DNA of 64,000 bases from Megaleporinus macrocephalus (taxonomy: Eukaryota > Chordata > Actinopteri > Characiformes > Anostomidae). Below, one piece after another: positions 1 through 12,884 of this stretch (the stretch's first letter is position 1; every line of letters begins with the position of its first letter). The position numbers were made by a program, and so were the translations under genes. The stretch is taken from assembly GCA_021613375.1 (NCBI GenBank), contig CM038720.1:18677715-18741714 (forward strand), in the 5' to 3' direction. The notes under the pieces are model-generated. The model was given only the letters and a program-made list of their open reading frames with translations. It had not been told where the DNA came from and did no database searches.

Positions 1-1780
1 ACAGTCCATTGGTTTAAAGCACAATAGAGAAATGGCCCGAGGCCTGAAGCTCCTCAGCTGACTACGTCCAAAAGTCAGCGGGTGGTGCCCATCCTGTCGA
101 TACAAAGCGTATTCATTACAGTTCACTCCAGCGATTAGTGTTCATTTATTTTAACCTGAAGAAGGTGCAGCTGAAGATATCAGTTGAAGATATCATATAA
201 ATATTCTGTTGTTTATTTCTCACATAAATATTCTTGAAATAGGCAAAAGTGATTGTGTTTGATGATAGTTTGTTATGATTGGAATATAATGAAGTTGTCC
301 TGTTTTCAAAAAAGGAAACAACTCTCTGGTAACGCTTTACTTGAGTGCATAAACATGTCAGGGCAGATGTCATATGCTGATATCCACCTTATTTTTTAAG
401 TCAGCTCATGGCCAAAATATCTAGTTGGGGAACGGAAGTGTTGTTCATTACTGTTTAGCTTCGTCAAGGAACTTGTGGGCCGTTTTATGACTGGTTAGAA
501 GAGTAATATGCAAGATGACACAACTTTTCAAGTTCATACTCCAAACAATAGAGGGCAATAGAGGGCACCAGAAAGTTGTAAAGGTTTCACACCTCACCAG
601 TCTAGAAGAAACATTAAGAGTTCAACTTGATTCCTCCAAGAGCATCTCCAGTGGTGGAAAGCAGCATCAAGCGTTAACTCTTGTTCTGCTTGTATTTTTA
701 TAATGTATTTTGTTATAAAGATGGCCTTCCCATTATTAATGTAGTGTTCCTCGTAATGTCTGTGTTCAAGCATCCATTTGTAATTATTCCCATATTAGGC
801 TTTTCCCATATTATTGTTTTTAGAATTATTTAGAATATTTAAAAAATTTGCCAAAACAGTTATGTCCATGTAGGAATAAGGGTCACATTAACATTAGCAG
901 CAATTGTCATGGCAGATATCATAATGTTGGATAGTATGACAGCTAATGTCACATGCTAGATTTTGCTGTATACCTGTAAAGATCAAAAACGTATAAAATT
1001 GTAAGCTTAACAATGCACCAATGTTACCATGTAATTGATTACGCAATAATTGCACACTCTAAATTGAATCCACATCACAACAACAATAACTCATCTGGTC
1101 CCTTCATATAAAATCTTGCTTTTGTGATAGATTTCAGAGCTGATGATTTAGTCAGGATAAGCACAATGGTTGTTATGTGAGCACTGATGTCCTTTAGCAT
1201 TATGCTTGCTGCCTATCATAATGATGGGCAGCTAGCATAATGTTAAGTATAAAGCATATCACATGACCTTACACCAGGCAAAGCTTTACAGAGCTCATTA
1301 AGCATTCAGAGCTGTTTTACATTAGATCTTTGATCTTCCCATCAGTCTCCTGGCTTTATACTTCACAGTTTGGAGAGCTGGCCAGAGTGACACAGAGAAT
1401 TCTAAATCCTGTCCATGGGTTTGGAAAACGACCTCACCAGATTGCATAATTTATCTTATATGAGAGCTTTTTCATCTCACCGCTGTGGAACTTGGTCAGA
1501 ATTTTAAACAAAATGCTAGTCAATAAAAAACTTGTGATACGATATAATTTGCTTGGACAGTTTCTAGAAATATTCACCTGCATGCTGCGATCAAATGCCA
1601 TGCAGGCAAACAAAAGCTAGAACTGACTGTAGATCAGCCGAACACACAAAGCCTTGATTCCCATTTGACCTTACAACCTCACTGATTTTACACACAACCT
1701 TTGACTTTCCCACCGTTTGCAAGACTGCATATCAAACTATCATCCCACTGCAGCTTACAAGAATAGCCTGCGCGAACAAA
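1..1780. other. AT-rich non-coding DNA with decayed repeat pieces
   Basis: No open frame here looks coding. Around 325-360 the text GGTAACGCTTTACTTGAG followed by an ATGTCA-rich stretch resembles the start of a dispersed fish repeat. CATAATGTT and GCTAATGTCACATG motifs at about 900-960 and 1190-1260 could be further decayed parts of it. The repeat identity is from memory and unverified. Confidence 0.35.
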
Positions 1781-2700
1781 GGCGCAAGCTCATCCAATAG
1801 AGTGCACCCGAGTTCAGAGCTGCCTTCACCAGTTAGATGAATTAATACACCGGCCAACATAATTCAACCGCGCTGCGTTTCGCAACATCGTGAAGAAGAG
1901 CTTGGAGTGCGCACAAGCTGACATCAGTTGCTTTGCTGACCTCTAGGCGTAAACATTATCTCGCCTGTTTGAGACTGTCTTGGCCGTGTTATTTGGCCCA
2001 TCAGCAGGAAAGGAGCAGATGTACTTCGCAGTAAAGCTTTTTGTGGATGACTCCATCGTCTTGCTAAATTTATTGGACTCGTTAGAGGCTCTGGGGGAAT
2101 ATCCAGAGCAGGTGAACCCTTTGAAAGAGCAACATAATGTCCCACACAGTTCAACACAATAGAATTTATCAATACAGCAGCCCAGAAACACCCCACCACC
2201 CCAGCCCCCCCAACCTCCAATGCCTCCACAGTGGAGACAGCCAGATCAGAATCGCGGCGCAAGAGGATCTGTCGTTTGTAAAAGAGGCTCCAGAGGTCCA
2301 TTTGCCGAGTGATGCTATCAGAGTGAGACAGGAAGCAGGATCCATGCGTCCAATTAAGAATCAATCACGTTTCGGCCAATAAAGGGATTTGGGCCATCTC
2401 TCTCTGCTCTGTTTCCATCGGCCCCCTCCCCAGCCCCTCATTTCATTCTGCCCAGCTCAATCAAGAACAGAAGGAGATCTGAGGCTGGCTCTGATCAGCA
2501 AGGCACCAAAAACCAAGAGACTGTGCGCATCCATGGCCTGGTCTGAGTCAATAAACACCATTTTGCACAGACGTAGGAAAGATGTGCTCGGTAACGAACA
2601 AGAGGAGCGTGTTTGTTTGGGATGCCGAGCTTCGGGTGACGAGAAAGTTTAGAATGTTGATTCGTCCCAGGAAAAGGAAACATATCGACAGACGCGAGGT
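1781..2700. promoter_or_regulatory. candidate conserved non-coding block
   Basis: This block has balanced base composition, no tandem repeats and no recognisable transposon text. Open frames exist on both strands (for example minus 1924-2364), but they overlap one another, lack a domain and show no convincing exon boundaries. The texture suggests a non-coding conserved element rather than an exon. This is an inference; only alignment to other fishes would establish it. Confidence 0.28.
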
Positions 2701-5700
2701 TGAATGATTCATGCGCTGTTTGTGAATTGTTTGTTTTCAGACATCTACAGAAGTAAACAGACCTTCAGAGGTTCGGCAGGCAGGGCGGTGAGGACGAGGC
2801 GCATTCTTTTGGCTCAATCAGTTTTTTTGTAGTTTGATACTGAGCAGTAGTGCATGTAGTGTGCCGTAAGTGCACTAGAAAATCATTAGCATTTTGTAAA
2901 TACCCACAAATAAATAAAAGATTCATTTATTTGGCCATTACTACCACAAAAAATCCTTTACCAAACGGAATTAAAACAACCTCTGACATTCCAAACAAAA
3001 AGAAACACTAAACCTTCCGTACATCTGGTGTAAACATGCCTTCTTGCATCCTACAGCAGAGCTGCAGTAGAGTTTCTATAGTGTTTCTACCCTACAGTGA
3101 GTTTTCCCACTATAACCATTCAAAATGGCCATGACTTACCAGAGGGACCAAAGTTTAACTACACACTTTTATAATCTAAGCATAACTTGGTTTGCACCGT
3201 AGTCCATGTGGTTACTAAAAAGTGAGCCTTAGTATGCAAAGCGTCTGGAATTTTAAGGGGTTAAAGGCTCGATTAAACTTCTTTCTGATGCTAAATTTTG
3301 AAAGTGGAAGAAACTTAAAAAAAGTTGCTTTGGGGTAGTTTTTTTGGGGAAGCAAATTTTATATGTTGTAAATGGCGGTATTAGTGAGTTTGCCATTAGC
3401 CATTCTAGTAACACTATGTTGCAGCTACAAGGTTGCCTGGGACAGCTGCTTGGATGCTGCTGACATGCAGCTGTGGACCTTCCTGGACCAGCGGTGCTCT
3501 GCTGCATGCATGAGTAACACCATACGCCACAGCTACAAAGTCTTTTGAGTCGACTATCTATGTTACAGCTGTGCGGCTACCTGGGCCAGCTGCCTGGGTG
3601 ACGTTGCATTGCTGCTATGCAGCTGTCTGGACTGATGGTAAGCTGTATGAAAAAATACTACCCCTTCATGGCTGAGAAATATTTCTGTCCTATGAGGCTT
3701 CCTAGCCTTTGTGATGTACGAAAGTTGTGGAATAAGATCTTCCACCACAGCTAAGTACTCTTCCCAGATCAGCTACGTGACTCTAAAGCTGTGGGAACTG
3801 GTGTGTCTTGTTTTATTCACTGTTGATTCTGTCACGTTTGTAAATCGTCCGATTGTAGAGCAGCTTGCATGAACATGGCTTGAGCAAGCTAGGACTGCAG
3901 CTGCTGTCTAAATGCTTTTAGAACAGTTGTCTTTAAGATGTGCTACAAATGCTTATCAACATGGCTGTTGGTATTTTATGTTGGAGTTACATTGCTATGT
4001 GCTAGGTAGCCGAGTCTTGCTAACCAACACGATGCTTGATGTTTGTACATGTGGTCATGTATACTCTGTTGGTAGCTGCGAGTGGAGCGGTGCAGCTCTG
4101 CCTAGACTACACCACTGATCCATACCACAAGAAGTTGTTTAGTATACATCTTTGAAGTGATACAACAGCAACTTCAAAGCAGGAATAAAAATTATCCATG
4201 CAAGTGCTGCTTGGGAGCTTGCTGACAGCACCAGTCATGCACCTGACTCCTTTTTTAGCACCGGGCTGGGCTGTGAACCCAACACTAAGGATGCCACCTC
4301 GCTTCCTCACATTTTCTCCTCTTCCCCCTGCTGATGAGAGCTCTAAAGATATATGACAGCTCATCACTGTTCCTTCTCGCGCCATCAGCTCCCGACAGCA
4401 TCCCTCCTCAGGACGAAGTGTTAGTCTCAGACCGGCACACCTTAAGCTCGCAGCCTGCAGTGGTGACAGAATTCACACCCGCAACCCGGTTTAGATAATC
4501 ATGTGTCCCCTGTAGACAAGTGACATCAAACTACAGTCCCACAGAGCAAACCTCAGCCTGTGATAATAGCTCAGCCTGAGAGAAAGAAGCCTCAATATGG
4601 GCAGAAGTTGGTCTGCAAGCTAGCTAAAGTGATGGCGTGGGATGGCTCTACACCTTGGTTAATTAAAGTGAGGTAAAGTTGTGCAACCCCTACTATAAAA
4701 ATAACTTTTGTTTTCCTTTAAACAGGAGCTTTTTCTGTCCATCCTGACATCAGCAGCCGGTAGATAAACACTCCTGGCAGGGACTTCTGTGGTAATCAGA
4801 ATGCACATGCAAAAACATTAACTGCATTCTGATACAGTCATTACTTAAAAGTTAAACTTTTATATAACATTTTATGCTGTGAACCGGCATTAAATTAGAC
4901 ATTTTCATGCAGGGGCTCATGGCGCAGGGCGGTCTACAGCAACAAGGGTGTCTCTAAAACTTTTGTTGCACCCCTTGTGTAGGTGTTGACATAATTGGTT
5001 TCATCAACACGAAACAGACAGCCCTGTTGTCTTTTTATACCTGAAACAAACTATAGTTAATATTTATCATTTAAATGGTAAATATGTAGTTAGAGGCTGG
5101 AGAGTGAAGTTGCATTTAGTAAGAGTTTCATCTTCTTGATAACAAGCAAAAAAACAATTAATTATTATTAAGAATTATTATTCATTTGGAAAGTTATTAA
5201 TGTTGTTGCTATGGGGCAAAAGCATGAATCAACTCTGATATCCTCTTGGCTTAGAGATACACTATGATCAGGCACATGCACATATAGACAGCAGGGCTCC
5301 TGCCCACTAGGTTGGTGTGTATAATACTTGTGATTTATATTTCCTCCAACAATCTTAGAGATCCTCCATGAGTTGGACAGGGTTTTATGTTGTTCTCTGG
5401 TTCACTACCTGTGGTTCTGAACTCTATTGCATCTTTGCTGTGCTGTAAATCCCACCAATACAACACTTACAATCTTTTTAAGGAAGTGTAATACTCCATA
5501 ATATGGTTGTTTTGCACAAATAACAAACTTTGCCAATATTGGAATGTTAATGATGGCAAGTATTCACTGTTGTGAACTCTGTGGAGCTCTGAAATAGCTA
5601 TAACTTCACAATGTGCTTTCATAATGTAGTGAGTAACTGTGACGTTTGCCTGCCGGCAGCTTGTATTCAAATAGATGCTTGGGGAAAAATTCTGAACACT

Positions 5701-6879
5701 ATGCTTGGTTAAATCTGAAACATGACCACGCTGTATAAGAATGATCGCCATATACTGTTTTAACAAATCAGTTCAATTAAGTTTAATTCATATACACTGT
5801 CAAGCCAATTTTGTGAGGCCTGATTATGGTTTTGTAATCAGTGTCTGCAGATAAATCCATAAAGGAGATCTATTCTGTCTTTCTGGTTTTTTTTACTCTC
5901 TTCTTTAGTGCTTTTAGCTTCTGTGCATGTAAATGTTCTGCAAATTTGTAAAGGCCAAAGTACACGCCAGAGGGAGAAACTCTCTCCTACAGAAATCGTT
6001 TCTCTCAGTTGCCTAACATTGCCTTGTTGCAATACTAGCCCTTATCTCTGTTACAAGAGGACATTATCTTGTAAGACTGTCCTTACCAACAAGCTCTGCA
6101 CATCCTCACACAATGCATAGAGAGCTAAAACAGTAATAACTGACCACTCTGAAACATCCAGTCTAACTTGCAAAGGGGGTTCTACCAACTTGTTCTACTG
6201 GATTTTTGGGATCAAACTCTGGATTAAATTGATGCAACAGAACCCATACCACTGTAAGAACAGTCACAGTGGTAGTAAGTCCTTTTACAAGGGCAAACAC
6301 TGGGAGGTGAGACTTATAGACACAGAGAGTAGAACCCAAACATACAATTATCAACACTGAAAATGAGCTTAACACAATGAAGAACTCCTTTTAGATTTAG
6401 CTTATATTTAAAATTACAATTACAGACATATTTATTGCACTCCAAAGAGCAGAACGTTTGGGCCATGCTGGGTTGATATGCACTTTTTATTGCACTTTTA
6501 ATTTTCAGGAATAAATAATTCAAACCAAAAAAAAAAAGTCAACTGTAACTGGGCCAGCCGCTAGGAATAAAATCTTTTTACATTAACGTGCATTAAAAGT
6601 AAAGAAGGTTTTTGGCCTCTGCTGCAAAGTTACCATTTAGGGTATAACTGTTTTAAACTGTGATAAAATGCTAAAATGCTTCTCCTGCTCTCATAAACTT
6701 ATCAGTCCTTTCTTCCCCTACTTTACAAAACAATAAGCTGGTTCCAACTGCTACTGCGACAGGACTTCAAATGTTTTCCTCCTTTTTGTCTCCATATTTA
6801 CTTAAGCATATTATTCTTTTTATATCTGTACTTGTTTTGCTATGTGGTGTTACCCAGAGGAGGATGGGTTCTCCTTTTT
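2701..6879. other. non-coding DNA, no gene seen
   Basis: Short chance open frames only. The stretch contains a local duplication near 3.4-3.65 kb (listed separately). A possible short stem-loop lies at about 4942-4978, where ACAAGGGTG faces CACCCCTTGT. A poly-A run lies near 6525-6536. I saw no exon with paired splice sites. Confidence 0.5.
3413..3645. repeat. diverged local duplication, about 144 bp apart
   Basis: Two stretches starting near 3413 and 3557 share the order CTATGTT-CAGCT, then CCTGGG-CAGCTGC-TGG, then ATGCAGCTGT. The CCTGGG anchors are at 3436 and 3580, which is 144 bases apart. The copies are clearly diverged. Both are rich in CAGCTG, an E-box-type palindrome. No coding role is evident. 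Confidence 0.5.
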
Positions 6880-7012
6880 GAGTCTGTTAGTTAGTTTTTC
6901 TTGCCACTGGCACCTCTGGCTCGCTCATTGTGGGGTTGAATCTGGATTTTTCTGTAAAGCTGCTTTGTGACAACATCTGTTGTAAAAGGTGCTACATAAA
7001 TAAATAAACCTT
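6880..7012 (+). repeat. retroposon 3' tail (LINE/SINE type)
   Basis: The text reads GGGTTCTCCTTTTTGAGTCT, then TTGCCACTGGCACCTCTGGC, then AAAGCTGCTTTGTGACAAC, and ends in a short ATAAATAAA tail. This order is typical of a 3' tail scattered widely in fish genomes. The family name is not certain. Only the tail end is recognised, so this is probably a 5'-truncated insertion. Confidence 0.5.
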
Positions 7013-8306
7013 AACCTTAATCCAGTTAAGCTAAGCGTCCACTACACAGCAGATTTGTAAAACAGAGGGTGCCACAAACTTAATATTAGTCTTTAACAGA
7101 ATTTCTTGTCTTCTTTCACCACAGTAGACAATTAGGCAAAGACAGACTAAAACAAACATGATGAATGTTGGCTACAAATAAAAACAAGGTTAGTGGACTG
7201 GACCTGTTTTAGCTTTTGTTTGTAGCATAAATGCAAACTGGGGATTGAGTAATGCTAATGTCACGATGACAACTGGGGAAACATGGCAGCTCTTATTTGC
7301 TTGTATTTTACATGCAGCTCCTCTGTCTCCACACTCCGCTGGTCAGGCACCATGCATGCGTGTCTCATCAACTTTTTTCTCTAGCTTTCTGATTGGCTGC
7401 ATCACTCATTGATCTCTGACTGTCTCTTGCTGCAAAAGTTGTGAATTCATGAGTCGTAAATATCAGGTCTGATAATATCAGACAGCCATCAATCACTTCT
7501 ACTCAAGTTCTTAACGTGGAGAATTGTAAATGTTTATTTATCAACATCATTATGATGGTCTCTAATTGGTGCATTCCTATCTCGAAATATCTGTCACAGT
7601 ATGAAGCTTCTTCAGTTCATTATTTTCCTTTTTTTCTTATTTGTTTTCTCCATCCCACCATCGTGCTAGAGCTGTTGCTTAATGACTTTGCACGGATTCG
7701 GCATTAGTGCAGATTTATTTAGTAGCCATCCGTGCAGCCATCAGTGCCTCCAGTTCCAACTGATCCTATTTAGGCAAGACGTGGAAAAAGTTAGTGCTTT
7801 GAAACAAGCTGGGAAGCGCCTCGGCAATAATCAGGGATTTACCACCCAGGCCGACAGATTTGTCCTAATCCTGCCCGTACATTCGGACAAGTTTAATGTC
7901 CTGATTGCTGTCCATTGCTGTCCATAAGGCCTGTGCTGGTGCCTTAAGGCATGAAGAATACGTAGCATGCTAAGAAGGGTCAATCCCCATCGCTCCTCTC
8001 ACTCTGCACTTAGCTTTGAGACTTCAAGGAAGTCACCAGCCGGATGCTGGAGAAGTGTGGACCCTATAGATGCCGTGGGCTAAAATAAGCAATAGATTAA
8101 AGGCAGCAGTACTGGCCCACTCAGCAGAACGGGAGGTGGACGGGACAGTGGGTGCACAGATACATTCCGTCTCATTTGCACTTAGGAGCTCATGAATAAT
8201 TAAAGAGTCAGTGATGGGCTTGTCTGGACTTCCAGCTCTGTGATTGATGGAATGAAAAGAGGCTTTGTCTGCCCGTTCCTGCTGGCGAGAGAGGGTAAGA
8301 TCTTAA

Positions 8307-8312
<6 letters not shown>
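7013..8312. other. non-coding DNA, no gene seen
   Basis: Moderately AT-rich and without convincing coding potential. The last part (about 7690-8250) is more balanced in composition and could hold a non-coding element. I can support nothing specific. Confidence 0.4.
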
Positions 8313-8394
<82 letters not shown>

Positions 8395-8411
8395 CAGCAA
8401 GAGAGAGAGGG
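8313..8411. repeat. (GA)n microsatellite
   Basis: An almost uninterrupted GA dinucleotide tract of roughly 100 bases, broken by a few AAAG and CAG interruptions. It produces artificial Ser-Leu or Arg-Glu open frames in both directions. These frames are not genes. Confidence 0.95.
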
Positions 8412-8929
8412 AGTTGAGAGAGTCTTAAAGAAAAAGCAACAGAATTACCACTGAAGTCTAACCATTTCTTTATCACAGCAAAACATTAATTACCAGCCAA
8501 TAACGTGTGTTAAAGCATCCAGCTCTAATTGTTGTACTTAATTAGAAGTTAGTAGCTTGGAGCAACATCTGAATAATTTCTCCTCAAACTACAGCACCAT
8601 ATAAAACTCAATAAAACATATAAAAAATTTTTGGACGGCTTGCTTTTAGTTTTCAAGGAAATCTGCAGCTATACCTTCAAAGTTCAGGCTCAGAAGTTGG
8701 TTGTTTTTTTCTGCTTCTCCCCATCCAAGTAGTACAAATTTACAAATCCACACACTTATTCTGACCTATAGTGTTAAGGTATCTTCTCACAGTGGAAGAA
8801 TGGACCGAAACACCTGTGGATGTTTACAGTTTTAAAGTTTTAGTGGGTATACCAGGTCTTCCAGGTAATTGGTAGGTGTCTAGTTTTCTCTTTATTATGG
8901 GTTGTGTAGACTGGCAGACTTTACAGCTC

Positions 8930-9010
8930 AATGATGATGCTTTAAGCTTAATATTGACTAGTCTCTGATGACGTGATTATGACACTAACCACATGACAAG
9001 ACAACCCAGT
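8930..9010 (+). repeat. dispersed repeat, copy 1 (partner at 41.7 kb)
   Basis: Contains AATGATGATGCTTTAAGCTT, then ACTAGTC, then TGATTATGACAC. The same ordered words occur at 41726-41785 in the same orientation. The two stretches are therefore diverged copies of one dispersed element. The class of element is not identified. Confidence 0.6.
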
Positions 9011-9689
9011 GATGAACCAGGTGATTTTGGGGTTAATATCTCTGTTTTCCTGAAGACTAGCAATGAGATCCAGAGAGAGCACATCAAGTTCTTCTGATCT
9101 TTGTTCTAACATTGCTGATCTACAGAGTTTCAAGGAAGCCCAAGTTGGATACAAATTTCAGGGGCTGTATCTCTGGTACCCTGAAGGCTATCAAAGGCAC
9201 CCAAGGCTCATTAGAAAAGGAATATTATGCTCTACTGACCTCCTGACCTTAAGGTTTTTAAAAGTAGCTTTCTGTAAAGCATTCCCTTCTCCTGTGGTTT
9301 TATTTATGATGTCATCTGCGATTAGTCGCCATCGACTTAACGACTCTTGCATACCCTACAGTATGTCTTTAAATTAACGTTGTAGAAACTCTTTATCTGC
9401 TTAGAAATATAAGTGCTTCTTAAAAAATTACTTAATACTTAAAAGTTGTACTTAATAGTCATTTCATTTGGAAAACAAAATAGATAAAGGGCCTATTGCT
9501 AAAGTCACACATATTCGTGTAAATGATAAACAATGCAGCTGCTGCATTATTTCCACCCGGTAAGATGGGTATCCGAAGGCTTTGTTGATAAAGCTTGAGT
9601 TTTCTTTTATTATTCAAACTGTTAACTATAAAAAAGTACTGTTTATAGGAAATGCTTACCTTGCTGGTGTACACTTACAGGTTATAATC

Positions 9690-9965
9690 CATTTTTTGCC
9701 ATGCACAGCTTGACCATAGCCATTCTCAGCTCTTCAACAGTAGTCAGTTGACAAATAATGCCTGGTCAACAGCGGCCCTGCGGTCATAAACTGAGCAATG
9801 ATGAATGGGGAAGAGGATGGCTGATAAACCATGCATGGAGAAAAATGGGCTACAGAGTGTAACTGTACACCTATATGGTGGGCCAATAAGGTATGTGGAG
9901 CTCATAAAGTGGTCAGTGAGTGGAAGTACAAGTTAATGGTTTCTAATAAAGTGAACCGTGTATGT
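9690..9965 (+). repeat. dispersed fish repeat ending in an AATAAAGTG motif
   Basis: The stretch contains GGGCTACAGAGTG, then ATAAAGTGGTCAGTGAGTGG, and ends with TTTCTAATAAAGTGAACCG. The repeated AATAAAGTGG-CAGTGAGTG wording is typical of an abundant dispersed repeat in otophysan fishes. That recognition is from memory and the class is left open. Confidence 0.4.
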
Positions 9966-10179
9966 AGCATGTGTATTTATGAGAACCTTAAAGTATACGA
10001 GCCTTGCCATTTAACGAAGGTTATCTTTTTGTCCCAGGGGTATTCTACTCAAATATCCGAAGTCAGATTTTCATCGTAATTTATTTTGAAGTTTTTTGTC
10101 TGTAATGTCTGCATATACTTCTTGGATATTTATATTTTTTTATTTAGGTTAAAGTACAAAACACACAACCCCCCCAGAT

Positions 10180-10600
10180 GGCTGTTAGGTTGTGCGAGTC
10201 AGTGATAGAGGGCTGTTAGGTTGTGCGAGTCAGTGATAGATGGCTGATAAGTTGTGTGAGTCAGTGATAGAGGGTTGTCAGGTTGTGCGAGTCAGTGATA
10301 GATGGCTGTTAGGTTGTGCGAGTCAGTGATAGAGGGCTGTTAGGTTGTTCGAGTCAGTGATAGAGGGTTGTCAGGTTGTGCGAGTCAGTGATAGAGGGTT
10401 GTCAGGTTGTGCGAGTCAGTGATAGAGGGCTGTCAGGTTGTGCAAGTCAGTGATAGATGGCTGTTAGGTTGTGCGAGTCAGTGATAGAGGGCCATCAGGC
10501 TGTGCGAGTCAGTGATAGAGGGCTGTTAGGTTGTGCGAGTCAGTAATAGAGGGCTGTTAGGTTGTGCGAGTCAGTGATAGAGGGCTGTTAGTCATGCAAG
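10180..10600. repeat. 31-bp minisatellite A, about 13 copies
   Basis: A tandem array with a 31-base period and a nearly invariant core GAGTCAGTGATAGAGG followed by a CTGT or TTGT segment. Copies differ by a few substitutions and hold an exact 31-base register. The unit is clearly related to the larger array at 12.9-14.0 kb. Confidence 0.93.
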
Positions 10601-11530
10601 TTAACTGGAATATTAAGACCTCTGATAAGGTCTATCATATTTCCATTTTCTTGTTCTCTATTTAAACCTTACTGGACGTTTGACACGATGCTCAAGTTTA
10701 GAATTATAAACAGATTTTAATATTTCATAATATGTTTCCAGGGTCTTGTCTAATATCTCTTTCTCTACTCAAAAGGAATTTGTTTACTAACGGCCTATAA
10801 TCTGAACAGCTAGCGCCAATCAAACTTCAACCCCAACCAAGCTCCTGGCTATTCTGCATGAACACAAATCTAATTGTGTACACAACCACAGACGCATGAG
10901 AGCAAAGCAATCACTCCACACTCAAAGCAGGATGATGAATGCTTTGATACTCTGTTATTGGAACGGTGAGCAGACAGCTGCTGTAAGCATGCAAGCATTT
11001 TGAAAATTTAAAAACGAACAAACACCCTGCTTCCATATCTGAGACGTCTGTGAAATGTGAAACAGCAGGAGAACTGTTTGTGTATACATTATTTGCTTTA
11101 TTTATCTCTTTAGCGAATTCATGAGCAGTGCTGAAAGTTTAATGATGATGTCCCGTGCTGTCAGAGCGCACGCATAATTACTGCACAAGCAGCCTTTTCC
11201 ATTAATTTACATCAATGTTTGCATTTGTCTTGCCTCCTTTCGGGGTGTATTTGACACTAATTATAACGATCAAATCATACCTCAGTCAGACATACACACA
11301 TTAAAACTTCCCCTGAGAGGTCGATGAGCATTGCAGTCATCAGCATACGTAGGGTCTGTGTGAGCAAGTATTGGTTTTTGCGCGTTTTCAGTATAAAACA
11401 GGGTCAAAGCTAATCACTCATACTTTTAGAAAGGAACTTAGCTCTACACTCTGAAGCATGCTGGTTCAACAGAAGCATTTCTTCAACTTTTCTGAATGTG
11501 TCCTTCAGATTGACTAAGAATGTATACAGC
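10601..11530. promoter_or_regulatory. candidate conserved non-coding block (core about 11090-11350)
   Basis: Repeat-free sequence between the two minisatellites. The core carries several homeodomain-type sites (CATAATTACT, CATTAATTTAC, CTAATTATAAC) and mixed composition. No open frame of interest is present. The regulatory reading is inferred from texture only. Confidence 0.28.
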
Positions 11531-11790
11531 AACCAGCCATTACTTTAAAACCACTTCCTTGTTTATACAATATCTGTCCATTTTATCTGCCCCACTTACC
11601 AAATAGACTATGCTGACTATAGTCCATCTGTTTCTCTGTATACTTTATTACCTTGTTCTTTAATGGTTGGGACCCCGCAGGGACCACCAGAGTGCAGGAA
11701 TTACTTGGGTGGTGGATCATTCTCAGCACTGCAGTGACACTGACATGGTGTGTGTTGTGCTGGTACAAATGGATTAGACACAGAACTTAA
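11531..11790 (-). repeat. abundant dispersed fish repeat
   Basis: Read on the minus strand it has CAGTGTCACTGCAGTGCTGA, then GGTCCCTGCGGGGTCC, then GAGAAACAGATGGACTA, and ends AAGTGGTTTTAA. I recognise this order as a common otophysan dispersed repeat, probably derived from a DNA transposon. Family assignment would need a repeat-library search. Confidence 0.55.
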
Positions 11791-12884
11791 AAAAAATGTA
11801 TGTAGCACCAAAAATACTTTTTCTGTCTATTAATATTCTCAATCAGTCTGATGAATCCTTTAAATATGCAAAACTATAATTTCTACATTCTATTTAGAGT
11901 TTATAGCTCTGAAAAGAGCGTAATATAGAACACTCAGTGTAGAACACCAAAACCAGGCATCTCATCTAAGATGTGGTTTTATGGACAGATGAGTCTAAAC
12001 ATGTAATTTGACAGATATTGTTTTAATTGCTTCTCTTCAAATAATTTTATATTGTCAACACATGTCCTGACACTGTATTAAAAACAAACCACAGTGTGCA
12101 TGTGTGTGTGTGTGTGTGTGTATCAGTGAGACAGCAAAACTCATTAAAGGGACATGCAAGGTTGCAGCCTGCAACAGCACATCAAGTTTACAGCTTGGTC
12201 AGCTGTGAGCACTGCTGACCAGATCCCTGGACAAAGACTGAAGCATCATCAAACAGTGACATCACCACACCAGTCATGCTGCCACGGAAACCAAGAGCCA
12301 AAGGCCGGGGCACAGCGGTGATGTAATTAGGACCGAAGGAGATGATGACCACAGTAGTGGTTTGGTCATGACGATGATGATGACGACAGCATGAGAGCAT
12401 CGCTGAAAAATAACTGCAGGCTCAAAGCCTGGAGCCTTAAGACTGAGTCCAATCCGCGGCTGAAGGAGGCTGACTGCCCTGCAATATTCAAGCTGCTCTA
12501 ATTGATTTCTTTGTGTATCCTGAACTAATTAGTCTGAGGCACACAAAGAAACTAAGATAGAGCAACTCAGAGACCCAACTGCAATCAATGGTCTCAACGC
12601 TGGGATAAATCTCTTTAATTCTGTTAGGAGAGTTCTGGTAAAGGAAAGAACCAGCTACATTTTTTATCTCTCTCTGTTAGCGATTTGTAGAAATTCATTA
12701 CAATGCATTCTTTCTTTGCAGATATACTGAACTTTAAAGATTGTTGGAAAAAATCCCTTTGAGATGAATGAAAAATCACATTTGTGATCATCTGTATGTG
12801 AACTCTCATCCTAATGTGTGTTTGAGGATGCCTTTAGATGTGTATGCATGTGGATCTTGTCCATCTAGAAGGCGGACAGTGAAA
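11791..12884. other. non-coding DNA with (GT)n and a candidate conserved core
   Basis: A (GT)n run lies at 12101-12121. The part at about 12410-12580 is repeat-free, with TCTAATTGATTTC and ACTAATTAG homeodomain-type sites flanking a balanced stretch. It could be a small conserved element. No coding region is seen. Confidence 0.35.

Larger units (their letters stand above)
8412..10179. other. non-coding DNA with two dispersed repeats
   Basis: No gene is seen. It holds one copy of a repeat shared with about 41.7 kb (8930-9010) and another dispersed repeat at 9690-9965, both listed separately. The rest is AT-rich single-copy-looking sequence. Confidence 0.45.

Noticed and set aside
1924..2364. 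146-codon minus-strand frame
   Set aside because: No recognisable domain, competing open frames on the other strand, and no convincing splice boundaries; more like conserved non-coding sequence.
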